In this document: positions 12,801-21,344 of the stretch, piece after piece
Layout of the letters: each line of letters starts with the position of its first letter
Position numbering within the stretch: the first letter of the stretch is position 1
IMG/VR virus record: IMGVR_UViG_3300017917_001958
Coordinates: 1-64,000 of that record
Reading direction: 5' to 3' (one strand)
From: a virus
DNA: 64,000 nucleotides
Translations under genes and position numbers: made by a program
The notes under the pieces: generated by a model
The model's database searches: none
Told to the model about the DNA's origin: nothing
Seen by the model: the letters and a program-made list of their open reading frames with translations, nothing else

Positions 12801-13640
12801 TCTACCCATTTTTTGTCTGGGTTGACAATTTTTATTTAAAGAATTTTTATTGGTGTCCGTGTATGTACCTCCAATTAACATTGCCTTTGGTTCAATTTTA
12901 ACACCTCTATCCGATAAATCAAAATCACTTCTTGTAATACCAATTTCACATAATTCTTGATTACCCCAAAATGGATAAACTTCTATGGTTTTATCAAAAG
13001 AAACTATTTGAGGTAGTGCATTCAAATCTTCAGATGACTTAAATGAGTATGTATTTTTAAATTGGTCCAAACCAATTCCTTGTTTTATAAAATCATATGG
13101 TCTTAATGAAAAACAACCAATGTCAGATAAGTCAACATCAACATGTAAGGTTTGACTTCCAATTGGAACTCCCCAAATCATAAAATCACCCGCATCATTT
13201 GTTTTAACAGTATATGTATAATATTTTTCATAAACTTCTAAAACCTCTTCTCTATTTAAAATATCCGATTGATCAGGAAAGGTTCCTGTTGGTTCGTGTC
13301 CACCATGTTGTTTTCTTGATGGTAATAAATTGTATCGGTAATTTGTATCGTTTCTATCTGATGTCGATTTATATGGATATAAAGATGAAATAACCGGATC
13401 ATTTTCATCTTCAGCTGATAGTGGAACAAATATTGAAACTTTAGCATTTGGTATACCAAAACCATTATTTACTGAAATCCTACCACAAACAACCCCATAA
13501 TCGGCACAAAGAGAAGTGTACACATCTTTTTGTGTGAATTTTAAGGATAAAATTTCTAGTAAATCAAAATCTTGTTTTAATTCAACTTTGATTACTTGAT
13601 CTTTACCGACATTTGTAGATATTCTATGTTTTTGTATCAT
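9864..13640 (-). CDS. Very large baseplate-region protein (gp7 position) with Ig/CarboxypepD_reg-like N-terminus and internal hydrophobic segment
   Basis: A 1258-aa protein immediately after gp6, the position of wedge gp7 in T4. Residues about 50-175 look like a carboxypeptidase-regulatory-like beta sandwich (VCGRISVNNGFGIPNAKVSI ... TNDAGDFMIWGVPIG). About residues 490-530 form an unusual hydrophobic stretch (FPLLIAEVLLFIEHLLNMVK and onward). It is followed by cysteine pairs CFLGVC (about 535-540) and CEEC (about 572-575). The C-terminal half is a chain of beta-rich domains. A late-type motif lies 6 nt upstream of the ATG. A role as wedge or tail-fibre connector is inferred. The hydrophobic segment is odd for a soluble virion protein. 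Confidence 0.65.
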   Translation of the reverse strand: MIQKHRISTNVGKDQVIKVELKQDFDLLEILSLKFTQKDVYTSLCADYGVVCGRISVNNGFGIPNAKVSIFVPLSAEDENDPVISSLYPYKSTSDRNDTNYRYNLLPSRKQHGGHEPTGTFPDQSDILNREEVLEVYEKYYTYTVKTNDAGDFMIWGVPIGSQTLHVDVDLSDIGCFSLRPYDFIKQGIGLDQFKNTYSFKSSEDLNALPQIVSFDKTIEVYPFWGNQELCEIGITRSDFDLSDRGVKIEPKAMLIGGTYTDTNKNSLNKNCQPRQKMGRKCDLHTKTGTIEAIRFTTTKDDNNRPILEKFDLHEDIPEDGSFVFPVPMNMDYVFTNEFGENEITNDPNKGIATSACYRFRFSLDDAGNARVRKSASYLVPNIRDYQTNGTESDKSYAFSTNFDDYPISAVSNDSNRGILYNQYGQYYPRDYFYRLTYNKVYTVSSFQNLNYRGETFSGDKYLGIKEILPTEEEDCSNDVVTPPVNFGVKNFTFPLLIAEVLLFIEHLLNMVKLLFFNVISKLFISIGYSFMDTCFLGVCPLGGLGRSMVNIGYSIMDTGQKGLRLINYPECEECSGENTLTSTGGGGKVNYCIVGTLTYTVLDLPGSLFYNKITNATFTQPTNGECSTITIPTSISNFISIQNNYGIRNLNGDLFELDPENTVDGLFVSTHLVDGISEDYFSDSKNILIVQSGTYTVDIVDLNNTETGSSNITVNLETGCDIYDTPYNESLISLYYSGTTLPRTEILPINYTPGMDIIGTNVSDGDGYELPPSFNGNTYSRTTGSGKSEFSNGIFYIVPGSQSNGRLIDVLKEYYRRKRVGKLFCGGIVNYSFIDNWLSGSLYFFQFKSKKGKFCEDVIKYISSEDRYYYRSAIYNNESSWGINNWTMNNNQKLIGRPTTMVDLGPRDEFIKEICVDPGLDPNCSVSRSIGPSSFQSFGELLGLAINYRMDVSNNEFNINDFFSNTGFTFTNRVLDGDIIQLISTNNEVGIEEFDLQSPKYLGYSYQILDPDLYPQVFKPNGYWGPVPITFEFDEDGERIRACLNEPTHIANDGVTQIQGRLTESSQKVPFFLWDKKGTGFGGIDENSSDDQSWDYTSVQVQPLQGMTYGYNLNNPEDDSSDRYLLLPITYTFSGISINAGNATNLVEFDAIISGSSHTNYDSEYPGFTVLEVTSGTLAQPTAGTLYTRYSHAGTWHSQPWDTTKDFIIRKTEDYYSGSKQILSTPFMFYFGLKAGKTGLDKFIQLFGPKGAFPPVE

Positions 13641-13646
13641 TCTTAT

Positions 13647-13655
13647 AATAAATAG
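13647..13655 (-). promoter_or_regulatory. Candidate late promoter motif (CTATTTATT) before 1258-aa gene
   Basis: The minus strand reads CTATTTATT, then ATAAGA and ATG. The motif lies in one arm of an imperfect inverted repeat (13643-13658 / 13668-13682), which could also form an RNA hairpin between gp6 and this gene. Confidence 0.5.
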
Positions 13656-13694
13656 AAACTTATGAATTTTCTATTATTATAAACAAAAATCATT

Positions 13695-15527
13695 TTAAAA
13701 TGTAGTCGTACCTAAAGTTTTAACTCTAACTTTAATATCTTTATTTGGAAATCTAATCTGAAAAATTTGATTTGATTTCATATAAATAATCATGTCAGAT
13801 TGTTGTATCTCTTTAGTTATTGAATCAACATAGGATTGTGAAACTTCAGACGATGAGTATTCACCTCCGGTTAAACCATATACTCTAATATCAATAACAT
13901 TTACCACGCCTGATACGGTACCAATTATTCTATTTAAATCTCCAACAAATAATGGATCACCCATTTTTCTTTTTTCGATAGCAAAATAACTAACAACATC
14001 TTCAATTGTTGTTTTTATTATATCTGTTTGATTATAATTTTTATCAACAACTAAGTCAATTTCTAAACCCATGTCAATTACCTCACCGCTGTTTATGTCG
14101 ATATAGTCATTTATCATTCTATATTGAGAAAGATAATTTAAAATATTATTTTTTAATGTATTTGAAACAACATCAGTTAAATTACCTTTATCGTCATATG
14201 ATAAAAGTTTAATTCTAACTTTATTATCTTCTTCCATCACATTAACTTTAGCTGGTGCTCCGTATGTTGATGGCATCGTTTCGATTAAAGATTTATAATC
14301 ATTTAAAGTTACCGCTCTATTTTGTGCTGCAAAATTATATGAAATCATATTTCTTATTTCATCAATCGTTGGTTGATCCGCACCACCAATTGCCGGTGTA
14401 ATATTGGTAACTTTTAACGATTGGATAACTTGTGTGTTAATACCACTATTTGGACCATTTACATTGAATTCAACATCATCTACACTATTAATAACTCCTA
14501 CACCTATATTTGAATCTTTTCCGCCACCAACTCTATATTTTATGAATAAAGTTGTATTTGCTTTAGGTGTGGCACCTAAAGACAAGTTATTTAAATAAGA
14601 TGCAATATTAACTTTCAAATCGTTAGTGATGTAGTTATCTAAATTATCTAAAGGATTTACGGTTCCGGAACCAAATGTCACTGAAAAATAACCCTCCGGT
14701 GTGTATTCTGTTACAAATTTATTTGATACGTCAACATATTCACCCGCTTTGAAATTATCTCTATCAGAAACTGACGTACTATTTGGTACAAATACTTTAT
14801 CCTCTATCAATGATTTAACTTCATACCATTTATTTGTTGATGAATCAAACTCAGATGACGTTGGATTTGCACCGAAAGTAGTTCCTTCTTTATGTATTAT
14901 AGAGGTTATTCCTAAAACATTTTGTTCAGGTAAATATAATTTTAAAAATGGTTTTTGATCTATTTCTGTAATAACTCTTCTGAATATTCTTGTGGTACCA
15001 TTTGCAACCGCTTCTCTTTTTGTGATGGTATATGAAACCAATCTATTATTTCCATCAAAATTAGGTATTTTTAATCTATTCGGTTCTCCTCTACTGTTAA
15101 ATGGATTTGAAAAATCAATATCTTCAATTGTTTCAAATATTTGTCCTCCGCCAGATATTTGTGCACCTCCCTTTAAAAGACCCAAATATCTTTCATCTTC
15201 TTTATCACCCCTAACAGGTACATTTACTGAAAAATCACATAAAGCAACTGAAGGTCTTGTTCCCGGTATTTTCATACCATATGTCTTAGCGATATGAAAT
15301 AATGATTGTCTTTGTTGTGCAAAATCTAACATTGTTTCTTGCCAAACTCTATCAATATGGAAATGTAAATTATCTGCAACCGCAGCGTTTAAATCTAACA
15401 ACACTGAATATATTGAAGCGTCATTAGTATTTCCAACCAAATCAGGATAATATTCTTTTGTAAGATTAACTAATTCTTGTCTTAATCCAGCAAAATCTCT
15501 CGTTGCGTATGATATTTTTTTACTCAT
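13695..15527 (-). CDS. 6: Baseplate wedge protein, T4 gp6-like
   Basis: A 610-aa protein, close to T4 gp6 (660 aa). The N-terminus (ISYATRDFAGLRQELVNLTK ... DASIYSVLLDLNAAVADNLH) is the typical start of the gp6/Baseplate_J-type wedge protein. The central part has a J-like core, with TPAIGGADQPTIDEIRNMIS and NRAVTLNDYKSLIETMPSTYG (about residues 375-420). In T4, gp6 dimers link the baseplate wedges into a ring. The gene starts 1 nt after the gp25-like gene, the same gp25-gp6 pairing seen in contractile injection systems. Assignment is strong on motifs and synteny. Confidence 0.9.
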   Translation of the reverse strand: MSKKISYATRDFAGLRQELVNLTKEYYPDLVGNTNDASIYSVLLDLNAAVADNLHFHIDRVWQETMLDFAQQRQSLFHIAKTYGMKIPGTRPSVALCDFSVNVPVRGDKEDERYLGLLKGGAQISGGGQIFETIEDIDFSNPFNSRGEPNRLKIPNFDGNNRLVSYTITKREAVANGTTRIFRRVITEIDQKPFLKLYLPEQNVLGITSIIHKEGTTFGANPTSSEFDSSTNKWYEVKSLIEDKVFVPNSTSVSDRDNFKAGEYVDVSNKFVTEYTPEGYFSVTFGSGTVNPLDNLDNYITNDLKVNIASYLNNLSLGATPKANTTLFIKYRVGGGKDSNIGVGVINSVDDVEFNVNGPNSGINTQVIQSLKVTNITPAIGGADQPTIDEIRNMISYNFAAQNRAVTLNDYKSLIETMPSTYGAPAKVNVMEEDNKVRIKLLSYDDKGNLTDVVSNTLKNNILNYLSQYRMINDYIDINSGEVIDMGLEIDLVVDKNYNQTDIIKTTIEDVVSYFAIEKRKMGDPLFVGDLNRIIGTVSGVVNVIDIRVYGLTGGEYSSSEVSQSYVDSITKEIQQSDMIIYMKSNQIFQIRFPNKDIKVRVKTLGTTTF

Positions 15528-15528
15528 C

Positions 15529-15978
15529 TTATATGTTTATAATTATAAAATCTGAAGACGAAAACGCCCCATTATTAACTGTATAATCTATTTTAACTTT
15601 TGCGGTATATGGTTTAGATGAAGTATCTGAAACTCTAAATAATCTAGCATCTTCCTCTTCCGATACAGTTGTTTCAGTTGTTTCATTTTCGGCGGAAATA
15701 ATGTTTATTGAATTTATATCTAAATTAGGTATGTATTTTTTAACACTTTCTCTAATTTCTTCCTCAATTAAATTAAAAGTCACCATATCATTTTGGTCAA
15801 AAATATATTCATATATTCTGGTACCAAAATCAGGTAAATAATATCTACTACCTTTTTTTGTTAAAAGAAGATGTAAAAGATTTGCTCTAACTTCTCTTTC
15901 GGGGGTTTCTGTCATATTAAGAAATTGTCCCTTCTGACTGTCTCTAAATGGATAATCTATTCCGTATGTTTCTGCCAT
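15529..15978 (-). CDS. 25: Baseplate wedge subunit, T4 gp25-like (GPW_gp25 family)
   Basis: A 149-aa protein with the conserved gp25 core: REVRANLLHLLLTKKGSRYY, LPDFGTRIYEYIFD, then EEEIRESVKKYIPNLDI. This family forms the inner baseplate ring and contacts the first sheath layer, and it is conserved from T4 to type VI secretion (TssE). T4 gp25 is 132 aa, so length fits. It is the first gene of the baseplate operon. Its own late-type motif is 4 nt from the ATG, and a terminator after nrdA separates it from the replication genes. Confidence 0.95.
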   Translation of the reverse strand: MAETYGIDYPFRDSQKGQFLNMTETPEREVRANLLHLLLTKKGSRYYLPDFGTRIYEYIFDQNDMVTFNLIEEEIRESVKKYIPNLDINSINIISAENETTETTVSEEEDARLFRVSDTSSKPYTAKVKIDYTVNNGAFSSSDFIIINI

Positions 15979-15982
15979 ATGA

Positions 15983-15990
15983 AATAAATA
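15983..15990 (-). promoter_or_regulatory. Candidate late promoter motif (TATTTATT) before gp25
   Basis: The minus strand reads TATATTTATT, then TCAT and ATG. It heads the gp25-gp6 operon and lies just downstream of the nrdA terminator, as expected for the start of a separate late transcription unit. Confidence 0.55.
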
Positions 15991-16016
15991 TAAACAATAG
16001 TAAAATGGTAATAAAT

Positions 16017-16043
16017 AAAAAACCCAACCTAAGTTGGGTTTTT
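16017..16043 (-). terminator. Rho-independent terminator after nrdA
   Basis: AACCCAAC (16021-16028), a 4-nt loop and GTTGGGTT (16033-16040), flanked by A and T runs. On the minus strand the stem is followed by a T run. It ends the replication/nucleotide operon before gp25. Confidence 0.85.
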
Positions 16044-16071
16044 GATATTCATCTAATCTATTTCCTATATT

Positions 16072-18504
16072 TTATGATCCACATCCCTCACATTCGAATG
16101 GTGAACTTGATGGTTTTTCAAAAACCATTTCCATTTCTGGAGTTTGTTCACTAATTATCGAATTAGTTGTTGGTGTAGGTATTGTTTGAATATTTTGATC
16201 AACTGTTTTTACTGTTGTTGTATCGATTCCTAAACCTTTTAATGCATCAACTGCAGATCTGGTTCTTAAATAATACATACCGGTTTTTAATCCTAATTTC
16301 CAACCAAATAAATGTGCTGCCAATAATTTAGGTTTAGTTGCGTTATCCACAAATAAATTTAATGATTGTGACTGATCAATAAATACACTTCTATTTGCTG
16401 CCATTTGTAAAATTCTTTTTTGTGACATTTCCCAAACAGTTTTATAGATTTCTTTCATTTCAGTTGGGATTTCAGGAATATTTTGAACTGAACCATTTTC
16501 CATGATTAATTTATTTTTCATTCCTTCATTCCATAAACCTAATTTTAATAGATCTTTTACTAAATGTTTGTTAATAACAATAAATTCACCACCTAATGTT
16601 CTACGAGAATATAAATTTGTAGTAAATGGTTCGAACGCCTCATTGTTACCTAATATCTGAGCAGTTGATGCAGTTGGCATAGGTGCTACTAACAATGAAT
16701 TACGTACACCGTATTTTATAACTTCATCTCTCAATAAACTCCAATCCCAACGACCTGATAAATCATCGTCCTTTAAACCCCACATTTGATATTGGAATAT
16801 ACCTTTTTCTATTGGTGATCCTGTTATTGATTCATATGGACCAAATTCTTTAGCCATATCTTTAGATGATGTTAAAGCGGCAAAATAAATTGTTTCAAAT
16901 ATTTCTGTTTGTAATTTATCAGCATCTTCACTTTCAAATGGTAATCCTAACATACAGAACACGTCCGCTAAACCTTGAACACCAAGACCTACTGGACGAT
17001 GTTTAAAATTTGAAAGTTTAGTTTCTTCTGTAGGATAAAAATTTAAATCAATTACATTATTCAAGTTTTTAACGACTTGATAAGTCGCATCATATAATGT
17101 ATTATGATTAAATTTATCATACTCAATATATTTTGGTAACGCAATTGATGCTAGATTACAAACTGCCTGTTCTGTTGGTGATGAGTATTCAATAATTTCA
17201 GTACATAAATTTGAAGATTTAATTGTACCTAAATTCTTTTGATTTGATTTATAATTTGCAGGATCCTTATATAACATGTAAGGTGTTCCGGTTTCAATTT
17301 GAGCTGTTAAAATAGCATCCATTAATTTTCTTGCTTTAACCACTTTTCTCGCTCTACCCTCTTTCTCATATTTTTCATATAGTTCTGTGAAATTTTGAGT
17401 AAACGTATATGGATCATCATAAACATCAGATAAACCCGGTGCTTCGTCCGGTGAGAATAATGACCAATCACCATCTTGTTCAACACGCTTCATGAATAAA
17501 TCAGGTGTCCACATAGCTAAGAACAAATCTCTTGCTCTCATTTCTTCTTTACCTGTATTTTTTCTTAATTCAATAAATTCAAAAACATCAGCATGCCATG
17601 GTTCAAGATAAACCGCAAATGAACCTTTACGTTTACCGCCCTGATTAATCCAACGAGCAACTTCATTATATGTTTTCATCATTGGTACTAATCCATCAGA
17701 CTCACCTCCGGTACCTTTAATATATGCTCCTTTAGCTCTAACATCATGAACATGTAATCCGATACCACCAGCCCATTTAGATATTTTAGCAACATCTTTA
17801 ATTGTATCAAATAAACCATCAATATCGTCACCCTTATTTCCAATTAAAAAACAAGATGACATTTGTGGTCTACGAGTACCTGCATTGAATAACGTTGGGG
17901 TAGCGTGTGTATAAAAATGTATTGACAAATCATTATAGATACGTAATGCCATATTAACATCTCCTTTACAAATACCGGTAGCAACTCTCATGTACATGTA
18001 TTGTGGTCTTTCAACGATTCTTGAACCAATTTTTAAAAGATATGATCTTTCTAATGTTTTAAAACCAAAATAATCAAAATCAAAATCTCTTTCTAAGTTA
18101 ATAGCCTCGTCAATAACATCTTTATTTTCAATAATAAAATCGAATAATTCATCAGATATTAAAGATGATTCTTTATTTGTTTTTGGTTCAATAAAAGAAT
18201 GTAATTCTTTTATTGCTTGTGAGAATTTTTTAGGTGTTGTTTTATGTAAATTAGTAACCGCTAATCTACCGGCTAATTTAGCGTAATCCGGATGAGATGT
18301 CGTCATAGATGCAGCAGTTTCTGCTGCCAATACATCCAATTCTGACGTTGTAATACCGTCATAAATTCCTTGTGTTACCTTTAATGTAATAAATGTCGGA
18401 TCAACATATTCCATGTTAAGGTCATTACATAAAGCACTAATTCTTCTGGTGATTTTATCATATCTCATTTCCTCTAATTCACCATTTCTCTTTTTTACTT
18501 TCAT
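16072..18504 (-). CDS. nrdA: Ribonucleoside-diphosphate reductase large subunit (class I)
   Basis: An 810-aa class I RNR alpha subunit that reduces ribonucleoside diphosphates to deoxy forms for phage DNA synthesis. Residues 1-90 form an ATP-cone (KVKKRNGELEEMRYDKITRR). The active-site region includes SSNLCTEI near residue 430 and PMPTASTAQILG near 605. The loop WAGGIGLHVHDVRAKG is typical of the family. The C-terminus ends in CEGCGS, a swinging redox-cysteine tail. It lies 11 nt after nrdB in the same operon. There is no late-type motif upstream, consistent with early or middle expression. Confidence 0.96.
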   Translation of the reverse strand: MKVKKRNGELEEMRYDKITRRISALCNDLNMEYVDPTFITLKVTQGIYDGITTSELDVLAAETAASMTTSHPDYAKLAGRLAVTNLHKTTPKKFSQAIKELHSFIEPKTNKESSLISDELFDFIIENKDVIDEAINLERDFDFDYFGFKTLERSYLLKIGSRIVERPQYMYMRVATGICKGDVNMALRIYNDLSIHFYTHATPTLFNAGTRRPQMSSCFLIGNKGDDIDGLFDTIKDVAKISKWAGGIGLHVHDVRAKGAYIKGTGGESDGLVPMMKTYNEVARWINQGGKRKGSFAVYLEPWHADVFEFIELRKNTGKEEMRARDLFLAMWTPDLFMKRVEQDGDWSLFSPDEAPGLSDVYDDPYTFTQNFTELYEKYEKEGRARKVVKARKLMDAILTAQIETGTPYMLYKDPANYKSNQKNLGTIKSSNLCTEIIEYSSPTEQAVCNLASIALPKYIEYDKFNHNTLYDATYQVVKNLNNVIDLNFYPTEETKLSNFKHRPVGLGVQGLADVFCMLGLPFESEDADKLQTEIFETIYFAALTSSKDMAKEFGPYESITGSPIEKGIFQYQMWGLKDDDLSGRWDWSLLRDEVIKYGVRNSLLVAPMPTASTAQILGNNEAFEPFTTNLYSRRTLGGEFIVINKHLVKDLLKLGLWNEGMKNKLIMENGSVQNIPEIPTEMKEIYKTVWEMSQKRILQMAANRSVFIDQSQSLNLFVDNATKPKLLAAHLFGWKLGLKTGMYYLRTRSAVDALKGLGIDTTTVKTVDQNIQTIPTPTTNSIISEQTPEMEMVFEKPSSSPFECEGCGS

Positions 18505-18515
18505 ATTTAATAATT

Positions 18516-19487
18516 TTAAAAATCTAAATCACCAAATGCAGAATCTAAATCTTCAGATACGTTATGTACTCCTGCTTTTTGATATTCAGCAACTCTTTTT
18601 TCGAAAAAATTTGTTTTACCTTGTATTGCAATATTTTCCATAAAATCAAATGGATTTGTTGAATTATACACTTTTGGAACACCTAAAGACACTAATAATC
18701 TATCGGTAACAAACTCAAGATATTGTGACATTAATTCTGAATTCATACCAATTAAACGAACCGGTAACGCTTCAAGAATGAATTCTTTTTCAATTTCTAA
18801 TGCTCCACATATAATTTCTTTAATTCTTTCGTTTGAGATTTTGTTCTCAATGTGATTATTAAAAAGATGACAAGCAAAATCACAATGCATACCTTCGTCA
18901 CGAGAAATAAGTTCATTTGAGAATGTTAATCCTGGCATTAAACCACGTTTCTTAAGCCAAAAGATTGAACAAAATGATCCTGAAAAGAAAATTCCTTCAA
19001 CGGCAGCAAATGCAATTAATCTTTCAACAAATGATTCCGAACCAATCCATTTAACTGCCCATTCCGCTTTTTTCATAATTGCCGGAATTGTATCAATGGC
19101 ATGGAACAAACGTAATTGTTCTTCTTTATCTTTAATGTATGTATCAATCAATAATGAATACGTTTCACTATGAATATTTTCCATCATAATTTGAAACCCA
19201 TAAAACATTTTTGCTTCAGTATATTGTACCTCATTTACAAAATTTTGTGCAATGTTTTCATTTACTATACCATCCGATGCAGCAAAAAACGCCAATACAT
19301 GTTTGATAAAATGTTGTTCATCGGAATTTAATTTATTATCCCAATCACTAATATCTTGAGCTAAATCAATTTCTTCTGCGGTCCAAATACACGCTTCTTG
19401 TTGTTTATACAAACTCCAAATATCCGGATGTTCAATAGGGAATAGTACAAATCGATAGGGGTTTTCTACTAAAATTTTCTCTTTCAT
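18516..19487 (-). CDS. nrdB: Ribonucleotide reductase small subunit (class I, R2)
   Basis: A 323-aa diiron-tyrosyl radical subunit that partners NrdA. Metal-ligand helices are visible: [17 protein letters not shown], then [20 protein letters not shown] (the Tyr near residue 110 is the likely radical carrier), and [16 protein letters not shown]. The C-terminus ends in the acidic [10 protein letters not shown], the usual peptide that docks into R1. It is placed directly upstream of nrdA and 15 nt after the helicase gene. The leader is A-rich with no Shine-Dalgarno. Confidence 0.96.
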   Translation of the reverse strand: MKEKILVENPYRFVLFPIEHPDIWSLYKQQEACIWTAEEIDLAQDISDWDNKLNSDEQHFIKHVLAFFAASDGIVNENIAQNFVNEVQYTEAKMFYGFQIMMENIHSETYSLLIDTYIKDKEEQLRLFHAIDTIPAIMKKAEWAVKWIGSESFVERLIAFAAVEGIFFSGSFCSIFWLKKRGLMPGLTFSNELISRDEGMHCDFACHLFNNHIENKISNERIKEIICGALEIEKEFILEALPVRLIGMNSELMSQYLEFVTDRLLVSLGVPKVYNSTNPFDFMENIAIQGKTNFFEKRVAEYQKAGVHNVSEDLDSAFGDLDF

Positions 19488-19502
19488 AGTTGTTTATTTT
19501 AT

Positions 19503-20879
19503 TTAATTTCTGTTTGCTTTTTCTTGTGTTCTAAGATATGCTTCTCTGGCTCTAACTTGTTTATCTTGTGCTTTTTGTTCTTCAAAACCAAGTAATGTGT
19601 TTTGGGAATCTGTATCAATTTCAAGATATTCATTGTTAAATTTACAATTTTGCCAAATAACCCCATCTTTTCCAATACGTGATTTAATCAATGTTAATGT
19701 TGCTAAATTATGTTCTTTTTGTTCTAAAGTTTTAGCAATAGAAAGTATTACGTGTGCAATTTGAGCCTTTTTTATTGAACCTCCCATTTGATCCCCGGTT
19801 ACAACTTCAGAAGAAATTGATTCACGATTACCTTGTGTTGCCGTCCATATTGCAATATCAAATTCACTTGTCATAGATTCTAAACTTCTCATTATTGAAC
19901 CTTCTCCTTTCCATTCTTCACCCATTGTTGATCTTTCAGGACTGATACAATCAACATAATCAATAATAAGCAAATCTACTTTAAATCCTTCAGAAATCAT
20001 CTTTCTTAGCTTATTTTTTATTTCTGAAATTGTGACATTATCACTAGGTAATTTTAAAAGTCTAATTCCACCATTTGATTTAGATTGTGCTTCCTTTACT
20101 TTTTCCAAAATTTCAACCGGATTTTCAACCTGATCATCGGGAGCAACTCCTGTCCAAACAGTATAATGTTTTCTTTTAATATTACTTGGATTGTCTTCAA
20201 AAAATATTTGAAGTACATTTAATCCCCAATTATACGCAGTGTTAGCAAATTTAGTTAATAATGTTGTTTTACCGGTACCTGTTGGAGCCAATACAACACC
20301 TAATTCACCACGACCTAATCCTCCTTTAAGCATTTGATCAACACCATTAATACCAGTCGGTATTGGATGTCTATGGTCTTTTTCTAACGCAGATTCAATA
20401 TCATGAAAAACATCAATTGCATCATCATCATGTACACCTACTTGGAGTGCTTTTTGTATAATTTGTTCAATCTTATTATATGATTCAAATTCACCGCTCT
20501 CAATAATATTTTGTACACTTTTTAACTCTCTTTTTAAATTTTGTTGTTTACAAAAATTAAGTGCTGTTACTTTTGGGTAATCAACATCGGAGGTACTTTC
20601 TTTAATAGCCTCCAAAGTGTCAATATGAATCATAGAAGATTCTTTGTTTCCACTTTCTACCCTAATTTTTTGTGCTAACGTATTATAATCAGGAATTTTA
20701 TTAAACGCTAAATATAATTCTTTTAAATTTTCCATAATATATCTAAAAGAATTATTATCAAAAAATCTACTCTCTAAAACATCAATTATATTTTGTCCGT
20801 ATTTTTTATCTTCAATAATTGCTTTTATTAAAGATTGTTGAAACGCAAATCCTAAGTACCCGAAATTTTTTTCTTCCAT
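19503..20879 (-). CDS. 41: Replicative DNA helicase, DnaB/T4 gp41-like
   Basis: A 458-aa ring helicase of the RecA-like DnaB family that unwinds the fork ahead of the phage polymerase. The N-terminal helical domain (about 1-150) is followed by the ATPase core. Walker A is APTGTGKTTLL near residue 200. A catalytic FFED lies near 222, and Walker B is LLIIDYVDCISP near 305. An EWKGEGSIMRSLESM segment and a WTATQGNRE switch follow. T4 gp41 is 475 aa. It sits between the FEN/unknown pair and nrdB in an all-replication operon. Confidence 0.92.
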   Translation of the reverse strand: MEEKNFGYLGFAFQQSLIKAIIEDKKYGQNIIDVLESRFFDNNSFRYIMENLKELYLAFNKIPDYNTLAQKIRVESGNKESSMIHIDTLEAIKESTSDVDYPKVTALNFCKQQNLKRELKSVQNIIESGEFESYNKIEQIIQKALQVGVHDDDAIDVFHDIESALEKDHRHPIPTGINGVDQMLKGGLGRGELGVVLAPTGTGKTTLLTKFANTAYNWGLNVLQIFFEDNPSNIKRKHYTVWTGVAPDDQVENPVEILEKVKEAQSKSNGGIRLLKLPSDNVTISEIKNKLRKMISEGFKVDLLIIDYVDCISPERSTMGEEWKGEGSIMRSLESMTSEFDIAIWTATQGNRESISSEVVTGDQMGGSIKKAQIAHVILSIAKTLEQKEHNLATLTLIKSRIGKDGVIWQNCKFNNEYLEIDTDSQNTLLGFEEQKAQDKQVRAREAYLRTQEKANRN

Positions 20880-20897
20880 TGTTTTTTTGTTTTTTTA

Positions 20898-21344
20898 TTA
20901 TAGTTCGTATTGTAAATACGTTGTTTCCAATTCTTCAGATGATAATATGTCAGTTAAATCTAACAAAAATCTTTTAAGATTTGGACGTATGTCCACCGTA
21001 TACCTAACCTTTGGATGGTAGTAATACGCTGGAAATATTCTTTGAATAAATACATCATCTCCTACCTTAATTTGTAGTAAGAAATGTTCTTTTTCTTTAT
21101 TCTCCGATTCTTCCACACTATCAGAAGATTGAAAATAATTTTGATTCTCACATAGAAAATCAGAACTTTTTATTTTTAAATCTTCTGAAATTTCGTTACA
21201 AATATTTTTTACATAGTAATGTAAATCCATAGATCTTCTTGATTCATATACGTGATCCTTTACATTAAAAAATCTTTGACAAATAATGTTACCTTCTAAA
21301 GTTAGAAGAAATTCAAATTTTGTGATGTCTTGTTGATTACTCAT
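20898..21344 (-). CDS. Conserved-looking unknown protein of the replication operon, 148 aa
   Basis: Function not recognised. It is a compact alpha/beta protein with a DITKFEFLLTLEGNIICQRF start. An acidic linker (SSDSVEESENKEKE, about residues 73-86) precedes a second half with a strand pair and a helical C-terminus (LKRFLLDLTDILSSEELETT). Its start overlaps the upstream nuclease gene by 8 nt and it ends 19 nt before the gp41 gene, so it is co-expressed with replication proteins. A role as a helicase accessory or loader is possible but not shown. Confidence 0.6.
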   Translation of the reverse strand: MSNQQDITKFEFLLTLEGNIICQRFFNVKDHVYESRRSMDLHYYVKNICNEISEDLKIKSSDFLCENQNYFQSSDSVEESENKEKEHFLLQIKVGDDVFIQRIFPAYYYHPKVRYTVDIRPNLKRFLLDLTDILSSEELETTYLQYEL

